DNA from: Datura wrightii | Lineage: Eukaryota; Streptophyta; Magnoliopsida; Solanales; Solanaceae | Length of the DNA: 64,000 nt | Direction: 5' to 3' | Assembly (NCBI GenBank): GCA_035772735.1 | Contig: JASDFA010000002.1 | Coordinates: 8,556,001 to 8,620,000 of the forward strand | In this document: one piece after another, positions 1 to 10,578 of the stretch | Layout: every line of letters begins with the position of its first letter | Position numbering within the stretch: position 1 is the first letter of the stretch | Program-made: the position numbers and the translations under genes | The notes under the pieces: model-generated | The model's input: the letters and a program-made list of their open reading frames with translations, nothing else | Told to the model about the DNA's origin: nothing | Databases searched by the model: none

Positions 1-79
1 TACCGTTGGTATGATTGTGACGGAAATTAGTACATGTATGTTATTATATACATGTAGCTGTGTGACCGAGTCTAGTGAC
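1..79. other. unassigned flank
   Basis: AT-rich sequence before the LTR fragment. I see no coding potential, primer-binding site or polypurine tract in it. The absence of a primer site next to the LTR end at position 80 suggests that the LTR is a 3' LTR or a solo LTR. Confidence 0.3.
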
Positions 80-1567
80 TGATAACATCCAAAATATACT
101 CTTCATATAAAAAGCATAAACGGTCGTTGTATTAAAACAAATATCCTGACGGATGTTGGGGTCGAATCCCACTGGGACTAGTGAATGATACGCACAAGTG
201 TCATTTGAAAATTTTAATTTAGCTTGCACCACTTGAAAATAACATACAAATAAACATTTTGGGGGAGATTGAAATTTACAATAAAATATAACTTCTAATT
301 TTGCCAACTACTATAGAAAAATTACCAAGGTTGTTGACATGAATGTGAAAGACTAGAGGTGTGGTTAGATGATATGCTAACAAAATAGGGTCATGCTAGA
401 TCATCTCATAAGTTCAATTTGTCTAAATAATCTCGGGTAGGTGGGCATTAATGCTTTTCAGCCTCATAAACACCTCTTGCTACACAATTAACTCAACCCG
501 ATCAGATTTGGATTAATAGTTGCACTAATTTCTAGCGATTAACAATTAATTAGGAGTGAGATGTAATTTTGGCTATTTTGCAGCCCAATTTCACAATATC
601 TCATCCATGTTCACCATTAAATGCTCTCCCAATACTTAATTCTTCTTTTGCAAGTAAAAATCAAGTAAGAACAGTTAGACCCACATCAATAACAATGGAT
701 CTTAAATTATAGATTGGAGAGAATCTATCAAATTTACACTAATTAAATAATATTGACATAACACTAGCAATACCCACTATAATTAAGCATTCATCACCAT
801 ACACCTCTAGTTAATGACTTAGCTACTCATAGTTGAGAAATTCAAAAGCACATTTAACAATAAACTCATTGAATTCTATAATAGGAGTAGAAAAATCAAG
901 TTCAACAAGAAGTCTTCAACAATTGTAGAACCTTGCTATGGAGGAAGAAGAAGAAGAAAAAGAAAAAAATTCTTTTCAATTTCCACCAATCAAAATCTTA
1001 CTTTCCTCTCTTCCAAGAGAATGTTCTAAAAGCTAAAAATTAAAATCTGATTAGTACAAAGTACTTCTCTCAAGAATATACCAAAAGTAGGGTATCCATC
1101 TCTCTTTTTTCATGTTAGACATTTTTACCCCTAATTAGCATTCTGGAACTTACGAGAAAACCAGCGGTTTGCCAGTTACATTTCGTGAACCATTGGCTCT
1201 AATTACTTTCCCATCCAGTGGCTTCCAGTAGCCTTAGGCGATTCCTTAGGTGTTTCGCCGGTATCCACCCGCGTGCTGCCGATTCTTTTCTCTTTGATCC
1301 AGAATTTTTGAGTGTCATACGGCGAAAGGACCGGCGAGTCGCTGGTTGAATCACCAAAAATACTGCACCACACAAGGCATCACTCTTAAAGGGTTCACAA
1401 GTGTCATTTTCATCTCAAGATTTCCAGTTAGGACATCAAAGCATTCAAATTCATAAGTCAAGCAAGGAATTCACAAAGTATGACAAAGAGCGCTATGTTA
1501 TTGCTTCAACCATCTACTCATTATCTTTCATTTTCATGCCCCCATTTTAAAATTCGAGTTCAAAAGT
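80..1567 (-). repeat. Athila-type LTR fragment, minus orientation
   Basis: Starts with TGATAACATCCAAAATATAC, the same end found in the LTR at 17494-19137. Read on the minus strand, it shares further landmarks with that LTR: a GTGGGATTCGACCC block near the U5 end, a 'tggtgcaagcta' segment, and a 'tactttgtact' segment just past the expected TATA position. A weak TATA-like sequence lies at 1073-1082 (minus). A GC-rich palindrome array lies upstream of it in the sense direction, at about 1140-1370. About 190 bases at 1380-1567 do not match the other LTR and may be internal 3' sequence. The right edge abuts Tekay T1 pol, so this unit probably inserted into, or truncated, T1. Confidence 0.6.
1140..1370 (-). 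promoter_or_regulatory. U3 palindrome array (CGANTCG type)
   Basis: A GC-rich island in AT-rich DNA with short odd-centred palindromes such as GGCGAGTCGCTGG and related CGATTC/GCCGG words. It lies directly 5' (sense) of the TATA-like site at 1073-1082. The same kind of array occurs at 14790-15050 and 17700-18010. Confidence 0.4.
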
Positions 1568-1573
1568 TTTCTA

Positions 1574-3174
1574 GTGGCATATGCACTTAGTATACTCTCT
1601 ATGGAGAGTGTGTCCCGTGTAGATGAGGGAAAGAAGGAGCTGGTGAAGGATGTGCATCGACTTGCACGGATGGGAGTTCGTTTGGTTGGCTTGGCCGATG
1701 GTGGTGTTATAGGTCATAATAGGTCAGAATCATCCTTGGTGACAGATATGAAAGCTAGACAAAATGAAGACCCTATTTTGGTAAAGTTAAAGGAAGTCGT
1801 TCAGTATCAGAAGGTAGAGGTCTTCTCCAAAGGGGGAGATGGTGTGCTTTGATATTAAGATCGCTTGTGTGTCCCATACGTTGATGATTTGAGAACTCGG
1901 ATGTTGCATGAGGCTCATGGTTCTAAATATTCGATACATCTAGGAGATACTAAGATGTACCGTGACTAGGGGAAGCTTATTGGTGGAATGGCATAAAGAA
2001 GGACATCTCAATTTGTAGCTACATGTTCAAATTGTCAGTAAGTGAAAGTTGAGCACCAGAGACAGGGAGGTGTGCTTCAAGATATCTGTATCCCCACTTG
2101 GAAGTGGGAAGAAACCAATATGGACTTCATAACAGGGCTGCCTCGCACTCATCGATAGTATAACTCCATTTGGGTGGTCGTGGATAGGTTGACAAAAGAC
2201 GCTTATTTTTTACCAGTCAAAACCACTAATTCAGCGGATGATTATGCCAAATTTACATTCAAGAGCTAGTTTGGTTGCATGAAGTGCCCTTGTCCATCAT
2301 ATCAGTAGAGGTATTCAGTTTACCTCTCAGTTTTTAAGATCATTTCAAAAAAGACTTGGTGCTCAAGTCAAGCTCAGTATACTATTTCATCCACAAACCA
2401 ATGGTCTAGTGGAGCGGACTATTCAGACTCTCCAGGACATGATGAGAGTGTGTGTGATTGACTTCAAGGGTAGTTGGGATGATCATTTGCCTCTTATTGA
2501 GTTTGCATAAAATAATAGCTCCATTCCAACATTCAGATGGCTCCGTTTGAGGCTCTCCATGGGCAGAGATGTAGATCGCCTATTGGTTGGTTTGAAGTGG
2601 GTGAAGCTACGATGATAGGACCAGATTCAGTCCATGAGGCCATAGAGAAAGTATAACTCATATGGGATAGGTTGAAAATAGCTCAAAGTCGCCAAAAGTC
2701 CTATGCTGATATGAGAAGGAGGGAACTTGAGTTCAAAGTTGATGATTGGGTATTTCTAAAGGTGTCTCCCATGAAGGGAGTGATGGAGTTTGAAAAGAAA
2801 GGAAAACTCAGTCCCCGTTATGTTGTCCCATACCAGATTGTGAAGCGGGTTTGCAAGGTGACATATGAATTGGAGTTGTCCTCAGAATTAGCTTCCGTTC
2901 ATCCTGTTTTTCATGTATCGCTCATAAAGAAGTGTTTGGGGGATCCATCCCTAGTTGTTCCGATGGAGAACGTAGGTGTGAAAGATAGTGTTAGTTATGA
3001 GGAAGTTTCGGCAGAAATACTGGATCATCATGATTGAAGGCAAAAAAACAAGGAAGTAGCTTCAGTTAAAGTGTTATGGAGAAATCAATATGTTGAGGAA
3101 GCTACAGGGGAAGCAGAAGCAGATATGATGGCTAGATACCCATATTTATTCCCTACCGGCTCAGTTCCAACTTG
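1574..3174 (+). pseudogene. T1 pol end: RNase H tail, integrase, chromodomain-like tail
   Basis: Residues like MESVSRVDEGKKELVKDVHR (1613 on) match the linker after RNase H in the other Tekay copies. The integrase zinc-finger region (about 1900-2040), the core with 'NMDFITGLPR'-like text (about 2118) and the QTNG/ERTIQTLQDMM region (about 2395-2440) follow in different frames, with several stops and frameshifts. From 2672 a clean 121-codon stretch carries the GPY-like 'VVPYQIVKRV' and 'SVHPVFHVSL' motifs. The 'VLWRNQ..EEATGEAEADM' end resembles the short Tekay chromodomain. It cannot encode a functional protein. Confidence 0.8.
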
Positions 3175-3381
3175 AGGTATCAGTTTTTGCACTAAAACTC
3201 TATTCCGTTTCATGTTTAGTTAATGTGCCCGAGTTTCTTTCATGTCTATGTGTGTATGTATGATTCATGAATACATCTCAACCCTGTAGTTTGGACCGGA
3301 GTTAGTCATTCCGTCAATTTTTAGCTTATATTAGTATTTGAATATGATGATTGCATTTCTCTACTTTACTATATGATTTCC

Positions 3382-3416
3382 AACATTCAAGGATTGAAGT
3401 TCCCAAGGGGGTGATA
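3382..3416 (+). other. T1 polypurine tract with decayed hairpin
   Basis: CCCAAGGGGGTGATA lies immediately before the LTR start and would prime plus-strand DNA synthesis. An AACATTC half-stem precedes it. Its partner arm (intact GAATGTT in T2 and T4) is mutated here. Confidence 0.6.
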
Positions 3417-3417
3417 T

Positions 3418-5483
3418 TGTAATGCCCCGTAAACCCTAAGATCAGACTTGAGAGTTAAAATGGAGAAAATGAGAAGTTTTATACTAAATCACAGAACAAG
3501 TGATTCTGTGAGCCGTAGGGTAGACCACGAGTCGTGAAGTGAATACTAGTGAGGTGCGGGACTTGAGTTTTGAATTTTTTATTTAGGGTCACCACGGGCA
3601 TGACCATAATTCATGGTCAGATCCCACGACTCATTCTCAGCCATGGTCAAGATTGGGTAAGAGTTGATGATTTTAGGGCAGTGAAGACCACGAGGGGTGA
3701 CCACGAGTCATGATCACCAGTAATGACTCATGCAGTGTTGTACTCAATGATTGGTGGCAATGAGTCGTGGCGTTGGACGACGACTCGACCAATCCCTCGT
3801 GGGGACTGGCAGTCAGTTATTCTCTATGAATTTAGTAAGGGCTTCTCCGTAATTCCTATGATCCTAAGGCCTAAACTACTTCGTTTTAATCTATCAACAG
3901 TGAGTATTAAGAGGGCCAAGTTCATTCTAGACTATTCCTACTCATGCATGCAAACTTAGAGAGCTAAGGATGTGATCAAGCTTAATTCCTTCAAGTTTTT
4001 CCTCAATTCTCATTTGGACAATCAAGGGAGTGGTGAAATCAGTCCATCTCAAGTATGTAGGGTTATGAATGACTGAATTTGTTCACACCCATGCCCAATC
4101 TCTCCCTAATTCATGAAATTCTATTGATAATTCAATAGGATTTTATACCAACTTTTATGAAATCCTTATGATCTATCTATGGGTTAATTCCTTTAATGTA
4201 TAAATTCACATTTTACATATCATGGGAAGATTTTACAACTATTTCAATTATAAACTTATGGATTTAAATCTCTACAAAACTATGCCCTTTGCATGTTTTA
4301 TGGAAGTTCAAGCTATGATTCTACCTTGATGTTGGTGTTCACTAACCAACTATGATTTATAACTTAAGATATGATTTCCTCTCACCATGAATTTATGAAT
4401 ATCAAGTATATTCATGGTTTACAAGTGTGCATGAACTTCATGATTTATGATTATGGACGAGTCACGGACCTTACTTTCATGGCTAGTTCACGTATTTCAA
4501 GCATGATTATGATTATAATGATTTTAACTAGCCTATTAATCTCATGTATATTATCCTATGAGCACTATATATTTTTTGGGAGTAGTATTTAACACCGAGT
4601 AAACCCGGGGTCCAAGCATTCCTCGAGTCTCAGAACTACGTGCCAACATAGCCACGATGGGACCTCCATGTTACTGTCCCCTTCCCCAAATGGGCCTCCT
4701 GGTTGTGATATCACACCTCTTTCATGGTTCTACCCTTGGAAAGGTACGAACACACTCCTGACCAGGGGATTATAGGGCAGGCTCCATATGTGCTCATATG
4801 GGTTATGTCAGTTATAAGAATATCCCACTATTCCTCATGATTTATGTATGATTATGATTATATACTTGGCTCAAGTCATGTTTAATAAAGCCTTTCCCCC
4901 ATGTGCATGATTATAAATTATTTACGAATGTTTTGAAAATCTTGAGCCTTACATTGCATTATGATGTTTATGTTATGATCCTGTTGTCCTACTCTTATGA
5001 ACATTTATGTATTTACAATGTTTGTTTTACTTACCTTGCATACTCGGTACATTTCATGTACTTCTCGCATACTCTATGCTGTAGCATTTCATGATATAGG
5101 ATCCAATTTTCAGACTCGGCATCGTCCCTAGCCATCTCTCCAGAGTTAGATTTAAGCTTCAGTGGTGAGTCCTCATCTCTCGAGGACTATTCATTATCAG
5201 TTATCTTGTACTTTCAGTTTCCAGACATAGAGAGTTAGTTGGGGTCTTGTCCCATCAACTCATAAGAATTAAAGGCTTTTCTAACAATAGATTGTATTCA
5301 ACTTCAGACTTGGGTTGTATATTCAGATTGTTATGTTACGTTCAAATTTCCGCCATGTTTATTATGCTAAGTCTTCACCTTACTTGATTGAGTTAGACGT
5401 ATGTTCATTCCATGGGTCGAATTGGAGTCTCATGGGGCTCCTTTTCTTGTATCTCGATCCGTGCCTATGTTTGGGTCCTAACA
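3418..5483 (+). repeat. Tekay LTR shared by T1 (3') and T2 (5')
   Basis: Begins TGTAATGCCCCG right after the T1 polypurine tract and ends CTAACA right before the T2 primer-binding site, giving a TG...CA LTR of about 2.07 kb. One LTR therefore serves as 3' LTR of T1 and 5' LTR of T2, the product expected from unequal recombination between tandem elements. It resembles the LTR at 10579-12680 over its whole length. No clear TATA box was found. ORF-like stretches inside it are not coding. Confidence 0.85.
3480..3800 (+). promoter_or_regulatory. U3 palindrome array (ACGASTCGT type)
   Basis: Multiple copies of the odd-centred palindrome ACGA(G/C)TCGT and CG-to-TG/CA variants, for example CCACGAGTCGTG, CCACGAGTCATG, AATGACTCATG and AATGAGTCGTGG, within the first 400 bases of the LTR. 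Confidence 0.55.
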
Positions 5484-5487
5484 AACT

Positions 5488-5499
5488 TGGTATTAGAGC
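5488..5499 (+). other. primer-binding site, tRNA-iMet type (T2)
   Basis: TGGTATTAGAGC, one change from TGGTATCAGAGC (complement of the initiator-Met tRNA 3' end), four bases after the LTR end. Confidence 0.85.
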
Positions 5500-5692
5500 A
5501 ATAAGTTTTGAAGTGTCCTAAGGTGTTTGAAAGCCATGTTAAGTAGAGTTTTTTTTCATGGGTGTGTAGTGCGCCACACTTATGATGAAGAGGCAGAAAC
5601 ATTTATGAAATGTTCCCTTCTTTCTTGATCTATGTCGTGCGGTGAAATGTCTATCTATCCTTCTAACTCATGCTATTCACGATTGCAGAATC

Positions 5693-6880
5693 ATGCCTTC
5701 CCGTAGAGTTAACGGCAGAAGAAATGGAGATGGAAATAGCCACGGGGATGGCAATGGATACAAGAACCGACAAGCCCCACCAGTCCATGAGAACCATGAA
5801 CCGGAGCCAGTTGCCCATGCTGAATTCAAGGCAGCCATTCAGATGCTACCACTGGCCTTGACCGCCCAGGTCAACCAGCAAGCAGTTGCACATGTCTCGC
5901 ACAATGGGAATGCAATAGCAGTGAGGGTTAGAGACTTTTTGAGGATGAACCCTCCCGAGTTCCTTGGATTGAAGGTGGACGAGGATCCACATGATTTAAT
6001 TGAAGAGATCCTGAAGATCACCCAATTATGGGGGTGATTGGAGAGGAGTATGCCGACTTAGCCTCATATCAGTTGAAGGGGGTCACACATATTTGGTTCA
6101 AATAGTGGAAGGAGGGTAGGGAAGTCGGAGCAGGCCCTATCAGTTGGGACGAGTTCCACGCTTCTTTTCTTTATCGGTTCTTCCCTCGGCAGATGAGGGA
6201 GCTGAGAGCGGCTGAGTTTATGAATCTCAAGCAGGGAAAGATGACAGTTCAGGAGTATGCCTTGGAGTTTACACGTCCTCCAGGTATGCACCTAAGTCAG
6301 TGGTGGATTAGATAGCCTGTGTGAGCAGGTTCGTACACAGGATAGTAGACTCCTTGGTCAGGGATTGTCGAACCACAATGCTTCTACAGGACATTGACTT
6401 TGATAGAATTGTCTTCTACGCCCAACAGATGGAGGCGATGCAGATGAATAAGCGAGAGAGGGAGGCCAAGAGGGCCAGGACTGATAGCATTGGATTCTAC
6501 CAGTCGAGGACTAGTGGGCACCGTCAGTAGTCCCACTAGAGATCTTTAGCCCCAGCACCATCATCAGCTAGTGTCTCATCCCAACCCAGGCGTGACCAAA
6601 GGGGTAGCGCGTCAGGCTCAAGGGGTTAGGGGAGCATTTCAGGAGATCGCACTTTTTCAGCCTGTGTGAAGTGTGGCAGAACCACCCAAGGAGGTGTCTA
6701 GTTGGTTCAGACGCTTGTTTCAAGTGTGGCAAACCCAGACACAAACTTAGATATTTCCCTTCCGCCAGATCAGTCGACGGTGGAGCCCGTACTCCAGCTT
6801 GTAGTTCAGCAGCTCCACTAGCTCACCCCGCTCAGCTGGGGGCTTCTACTAGCATAGGTGGCAGATGATGCCAAAATAGA
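5693..6880 (+). pseudogene. T2 gag
   Basis: The start ATG at 5693 (MPSRRVNGRRNGDGN) matches the gag start of T3 at 24808. The capsid-like portion shows 'VRDFLRMNPPEFLGLKVDED' (about 5927-5986), then a stop at about 6035. Further pieces lie in other frames (about 6045-6530). The nucleocapsid zinc knuckle at about 6717-6760 reads C-x2-C-x4-H-x4-F, so its last cysteine is lost. Gag would form the virus-like particle that packages the RNA. This copy cannot. Confidence 0.75.
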
Positions 6881-6956
6881 TTTTCTTCCCTATTATCCCG
6901 CCAGGAGCAGGAGGTCTCCCTGGACGTAGTCACTAGTATGTTGAAAGTTTTCCATC

Positions 6957-7440
6957 TTGATGTATATTTTTTTAGATCCAGGGGCTACCTTGTCTTTTGT
7001 GACACCTTATGTGTCTAGTAGATTCAGATTCATTCCCAAAATCTTGTCAAAACCCTTCTCAGTCTCTACTCCAGTAGGTGATTCAGTTGTAGCTAGATGG
7101 GTGTGTAGAAGTTGCCCGGCCATAATCCTTCAGAAATTCACCTCAGCAGATTTAGTAGAGTTATCCATGACCTATTTTGATGTTATCCTCGGCATGGATT
7201 GGCTATTTGCATGTTATCTCTCAGTTAATTATAGAACCCGGGCAGTAGAGTTCAGATTTCTGCGTGAGCCAGTCATAGAATGGAATAGTTGTTTAGTTGT
7301 GCCTATAGGTCACTTCGTCTCCTATCTTAAGGCAAGAAAGATGATCTCCAAGGGTTGTGTGTACAATTTAGTTAGGGTTAAGGATGCCACATATGAGACT
7401 CAACTATCCAGTCAGTCCCAATAGTATGTGAGTATCCAGA
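6957..7440 (+). pseudogene. T2 retropepsin-like protease
   Basis: A 155-codon open stretch with the catalytic-loop motif FLDPGATLSFVTP and the downstream ILGMDWL hydrophobic motif typical of Ty3/gypsy aspartic proteases. The loop reads D-P-G where most retropepsins have D-S/T-G; the same D-P-G occurs in T3 and G. It would cleave Gag-Pol. The ATG at the start is not a natural start, because protease is part of the polyprotein. Confidence 0.75.
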
Positions 7441-8760
7441 AGTCTTCCTAGAGGACCTACCGGGAATCTCGAGCGAGCGAGAGATTGATTTTGGTATTGA
7501 CCTTCTTCCTGATACACAACCTATACCTATTCCTCCTTACATAATGGTTCTAGCCGAGTTAAAGGACTTAAAGGAGAAGTTGAAAGACCTTTTAGATAAG
7601 GGATTCATCAACTGAGCAAATCCCCATGTGGTGCACCAGTTCTCTTTGTCAGAAAGAAAGATGATTCTCTTCGTATGTGTATTGATTATCGGCAATTGAA
7701 TAAAGTCTCCATCAAGAAGATCCTCTTCCCATGATTGATGATTTGTTCGACTAACTTTAGTGTAGTGAGTGCCTTTTTGAAGATAGATCTCAGATCTGGG
7801 TACCATCAGCTCGTAGTTCTGGAGAGTGACATCCCGAAGATAGCCTTCAGGACGTGGTATGGTCATTATGAGTTTGTAGTTATGCCTTTTGGACTAACGA
7901 ATGCTTCTGCAGCTTTTATGGACTTGATGAATAGGGTGTTCAAGGCATACATGGATATGTTCGTGATCATGTTTATTGATGATATCCTAATGTACTCTCG
8001 GAGCAAAGAGGAGCATATCGCTCATTTAAGGGCGGTACTACAGACTCACAAGGATTGCCAACTATATGCCAAATTCAGCAAGTGTGAGTTTTAGTTGAAC
8101 TCAGTGGCATTTTTGGGCAATGTTGTGTCTAGTGAGGGTATTCAGATGGAATCTCAAAAGATTGAAGCAGTGAAGAATTGGCCTAGACCGGTGAATCCTT
8201 TAGATATCAGGAGCTTCTTGGGTTTAGCTGGCTACTAGTAGAGGTTTTTTGAGGGTTTTTCATCTATTGCAATTTCATTGACCAAATTAACCCACAAGAA
8301 AGTGAAATTCCTATGGCTGGATGCTTGTAAAAGGAGCTTTTAGGAGTTGAAGACTCGACTTACCTCAACACTGGTGTTAACCCTACCCGAAGGTACCGAT
8401 GGGTTTGTGGTGTATTGCGATACTTCTAGGATCAGCCTTGGTTCTGTACTGATGCGATATGGTAAAGTTATAGCATATGCTTTCAGGCAACTGAAGGTTC
8501 ATGAAAGGAATTATTTAAGCCATGATCTTTAATTGGTAGCAGTGGTACTTGCATTGAAGTCTGGAGACCCCATTTTTATGGGGTCCATGTCGATGTGTTT
8601 ACGGACCACAAGAGTCTATAATATGTGTTTACCAGAAGGATCTAAATCTACACTGAAGGAGGTAGTTGGAGCTACTCAAGGATTATGATATGAGTGTCCT
8701 CTACCATCCGGGTAAGGCCAATGTGGTGGCAGGGGCACTTATTAAACTCTTTATAGAGAG
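7441..8760 (+). pseudogene. T2 reverse transcriptase and RNase H
   Basis: The RT N-terminal part is broken by a stop in 'GFIN*ANPHG' and a small deletion near 7735. From 7735 the text reads KIDLRSGYHQL, FGLTNASAAFMDL and the catalytic FIDDILMYS (about 7972-7998). RNase H follows with VYCDTSRISLGSVL (from about 8411), a stop after 'SHDL' at 8530, and 'FTDHKS' at about 8600. Several stops make it inactive. Confidence 0.8.
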
Positions 8761-10330
8761 TATGTCCCATGTAGATGAGGGAAAGAAGGAGCTGGTGAAG
8801 GATGTACATCAACTTGCATGGATGGGAGTTCGTTTGGTTGACTCGGCTGATGCTGGTGTTATAGTTCAAAAATGGGTCAGAATCATCCTTGGTGACTAAT
8901 GTAAAATTTTGAAGGGACGAAGACCCTATTTCGGTAAAGTTAAGGGAAGCCGTTCGGAATCAGAAGGTAGAGGTCTTCTCCAAAGGGGGAGATGGTGTGC
9001 TTCGATATCAAGTTCGCTTGTGTGTCTCGGACGTTGATGATTTTAGATGATGGATATTGTATGAGATTCACGGTTCCAGATATTTGATACATCCAGGAGC
9101 TACTAAGATGTACCATGACCTACTGGAAGTCTATTGGTGGAATGGTATAAAGAAGGACATCACATAATTTGTAGCTAAATGTCTGAATTGTCAGCAAGTG
9201 AAGGTTGAGCACCAGAGACTGGGCGGTGTGCTTTATGATATAATTATCCCCACTTGGAAGTGGGGAGAAATCAATATGGACTTCATAACAGGGTTTCCTC
9301 GCACTCGTCGACAGTATGACTCCATTTGGGTGGTCGTGGACTAGTTGACCAAAGCGCTTCATTTTCTATCTGTCAAAACCACTGATTTAGCGGAAGATTA
9401 TGCCAAATTGTACATTTGAGAGCTAGATTGGTTGCATGGAATATCCTTCTCCATCATATCAGACAGAGGTACTCAGGTTATCTCTCAGGTTTGGAGATCA
9501 TTCCAAAAAGGACTTGGTACTCAGGACAAGCTCAGTATAGCATTTCATTCACAAACCAATGGTCAAGAGGAGCAGATTATTCAGACTCTCAAGGACATGA
9601 TGAGAGCATGTGCGATTGACTTCAAGGGTAGTTGGGATGATCATTTTCCTCTTATTGAGTTTGCATATAATAACAACTACCATTCCTGCTTTCAGATGGC
9701 TCCATTTAAGGATCTCTATGGGCATAGATGTAGATAGCCTTTTGGTAGATTTGAAGTCAGTGAAGCTGCGATAATAGGACAAGATTCAGTACATGAGGCT
9801 ATAGAGAAAGTTCAACTCATATGGGACAGGTTGAAAACAGCTCAAAGTCGCCAAAAGTCCTATGCTAATGTGAGAACGAGGGAACTTGAGTTCGAAGTTG
9901 ATGATTGGGTGTTTCTAAAGGTGTCTCCCATGAAGGGAGGGATGAGGTTTGGAAAGAAAGGAAAACTTAGTCCCCATTTTGTTGGCCCGTACCGGATTGT
10001 GAAGCGGGTTGGCAAGGTGGCATATGAATTGGAGTTGCCCTCAGAATTAGCTTCTGTTCATCCTGTCTTTCATGTATCGCTCTTAAAGAAGTGTTTGGGG
10101 GATCCAACCCTAGTTGTTCCGATAGAGAGTGTAGCTGTGAAAGACAGCCTTAGTTATGAGGAAGTTCCAGTGGAAATACTAGATCGTCAGGTTCGAAGGC
10201 TAAGAAACAAGGAAGTAGCTTCAATTAAGTGTTATGGAGGAATCAACATGTTGATAGAGCTACGCAGGACGTCGAAGCAGATATGATGGCTAGATACCTA
10301 CATTTATTCCCTACCGGCTAAGTTCAAGCT
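8761..10330 (+). pseudogene. T2 integrase and chromodomain-like tail
   Basis: Linker 'MSHVDEGKKELVKDVHQLAW', integrase HHCC region (about 9060-9200), catalytic core with 'NMDFITGFPRT' (about 9275) and the 9432-9737 stretch holding SIISDRGTQV, a damaged QTNGQEEQIIQTL and YNNNYHS. From 9831, 151 open codons carry GPYRIVKRVGKVAYEL and SVHPVFHVSLL, then a frameshift before the end of the chromodomain-like tail. Integrase would insert the cDNA. The tail is thought to steer Tekay elements to heterochromatin. Confidence 0.8.
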
Positions 10331-10542
10331 TGAGGTATCAGTTTTTTCCCTAAAACTCTATTCAGTTTCATGTTCAGTTCATGTGCCCCAGTTTCTTTCA
10401 TGTCTATATATGTATGTATGATTCATGAATTCAGTTCAACCATATAATTTGAATCGGAGTTAGTCCTTTCGTCGGTTTTCAGCTTATATAACCAATATTT
10501 GAATATGTTGATTGCATTTCTCTGATTTCCTGTATGATTTCC

Positions 10543-10578
10543 AACATTCAAGGATGAATGTTCCCAAGAGAGAGATAT
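10543..10578 (+). other. T2 pre-polypurine hairpin and tract
   Basis: AACATTC and GAATGTT form a perfect 7-bp stem around AAGGAT (10543-10562), followed by CCCAAGAGAGAGATAT and then the LTR. Confidence 0.6.

Larger units (their letters stand above)
1568..3417 (+). mobile_element. Tekay copy T1, 3' internal remnant
   Basis: The 3' end of a Ty3/gypsy chromovirus internal region: end of RNase H, integrase, chromodomain-like tail, 3' UTR and polypurine tract. It leads straight into the LTR at 3418. Everything upstream of the RNase H C-terminus is missing at the junction with the minus-strand LTR fragment. Confidence 0.8.
5484..10578 (+). mobile_element. Tekay copy T2 internal region
   Basis: Complete domain order primer site, gag, protease, RT, RNase H, integrase, chromodomain-like tail and polypurine tract, between two similar LTRs. 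Stops and frameshifts occur every few hundred bases, so the copy is old and dead. Confidence 0.85.

Noticed and set aside
3480..3800. CRISPR-like or satellite repeat
   Set aside because: Palindromes are degenerate and irregularly spaced, with no constant spacer or period; plant context.
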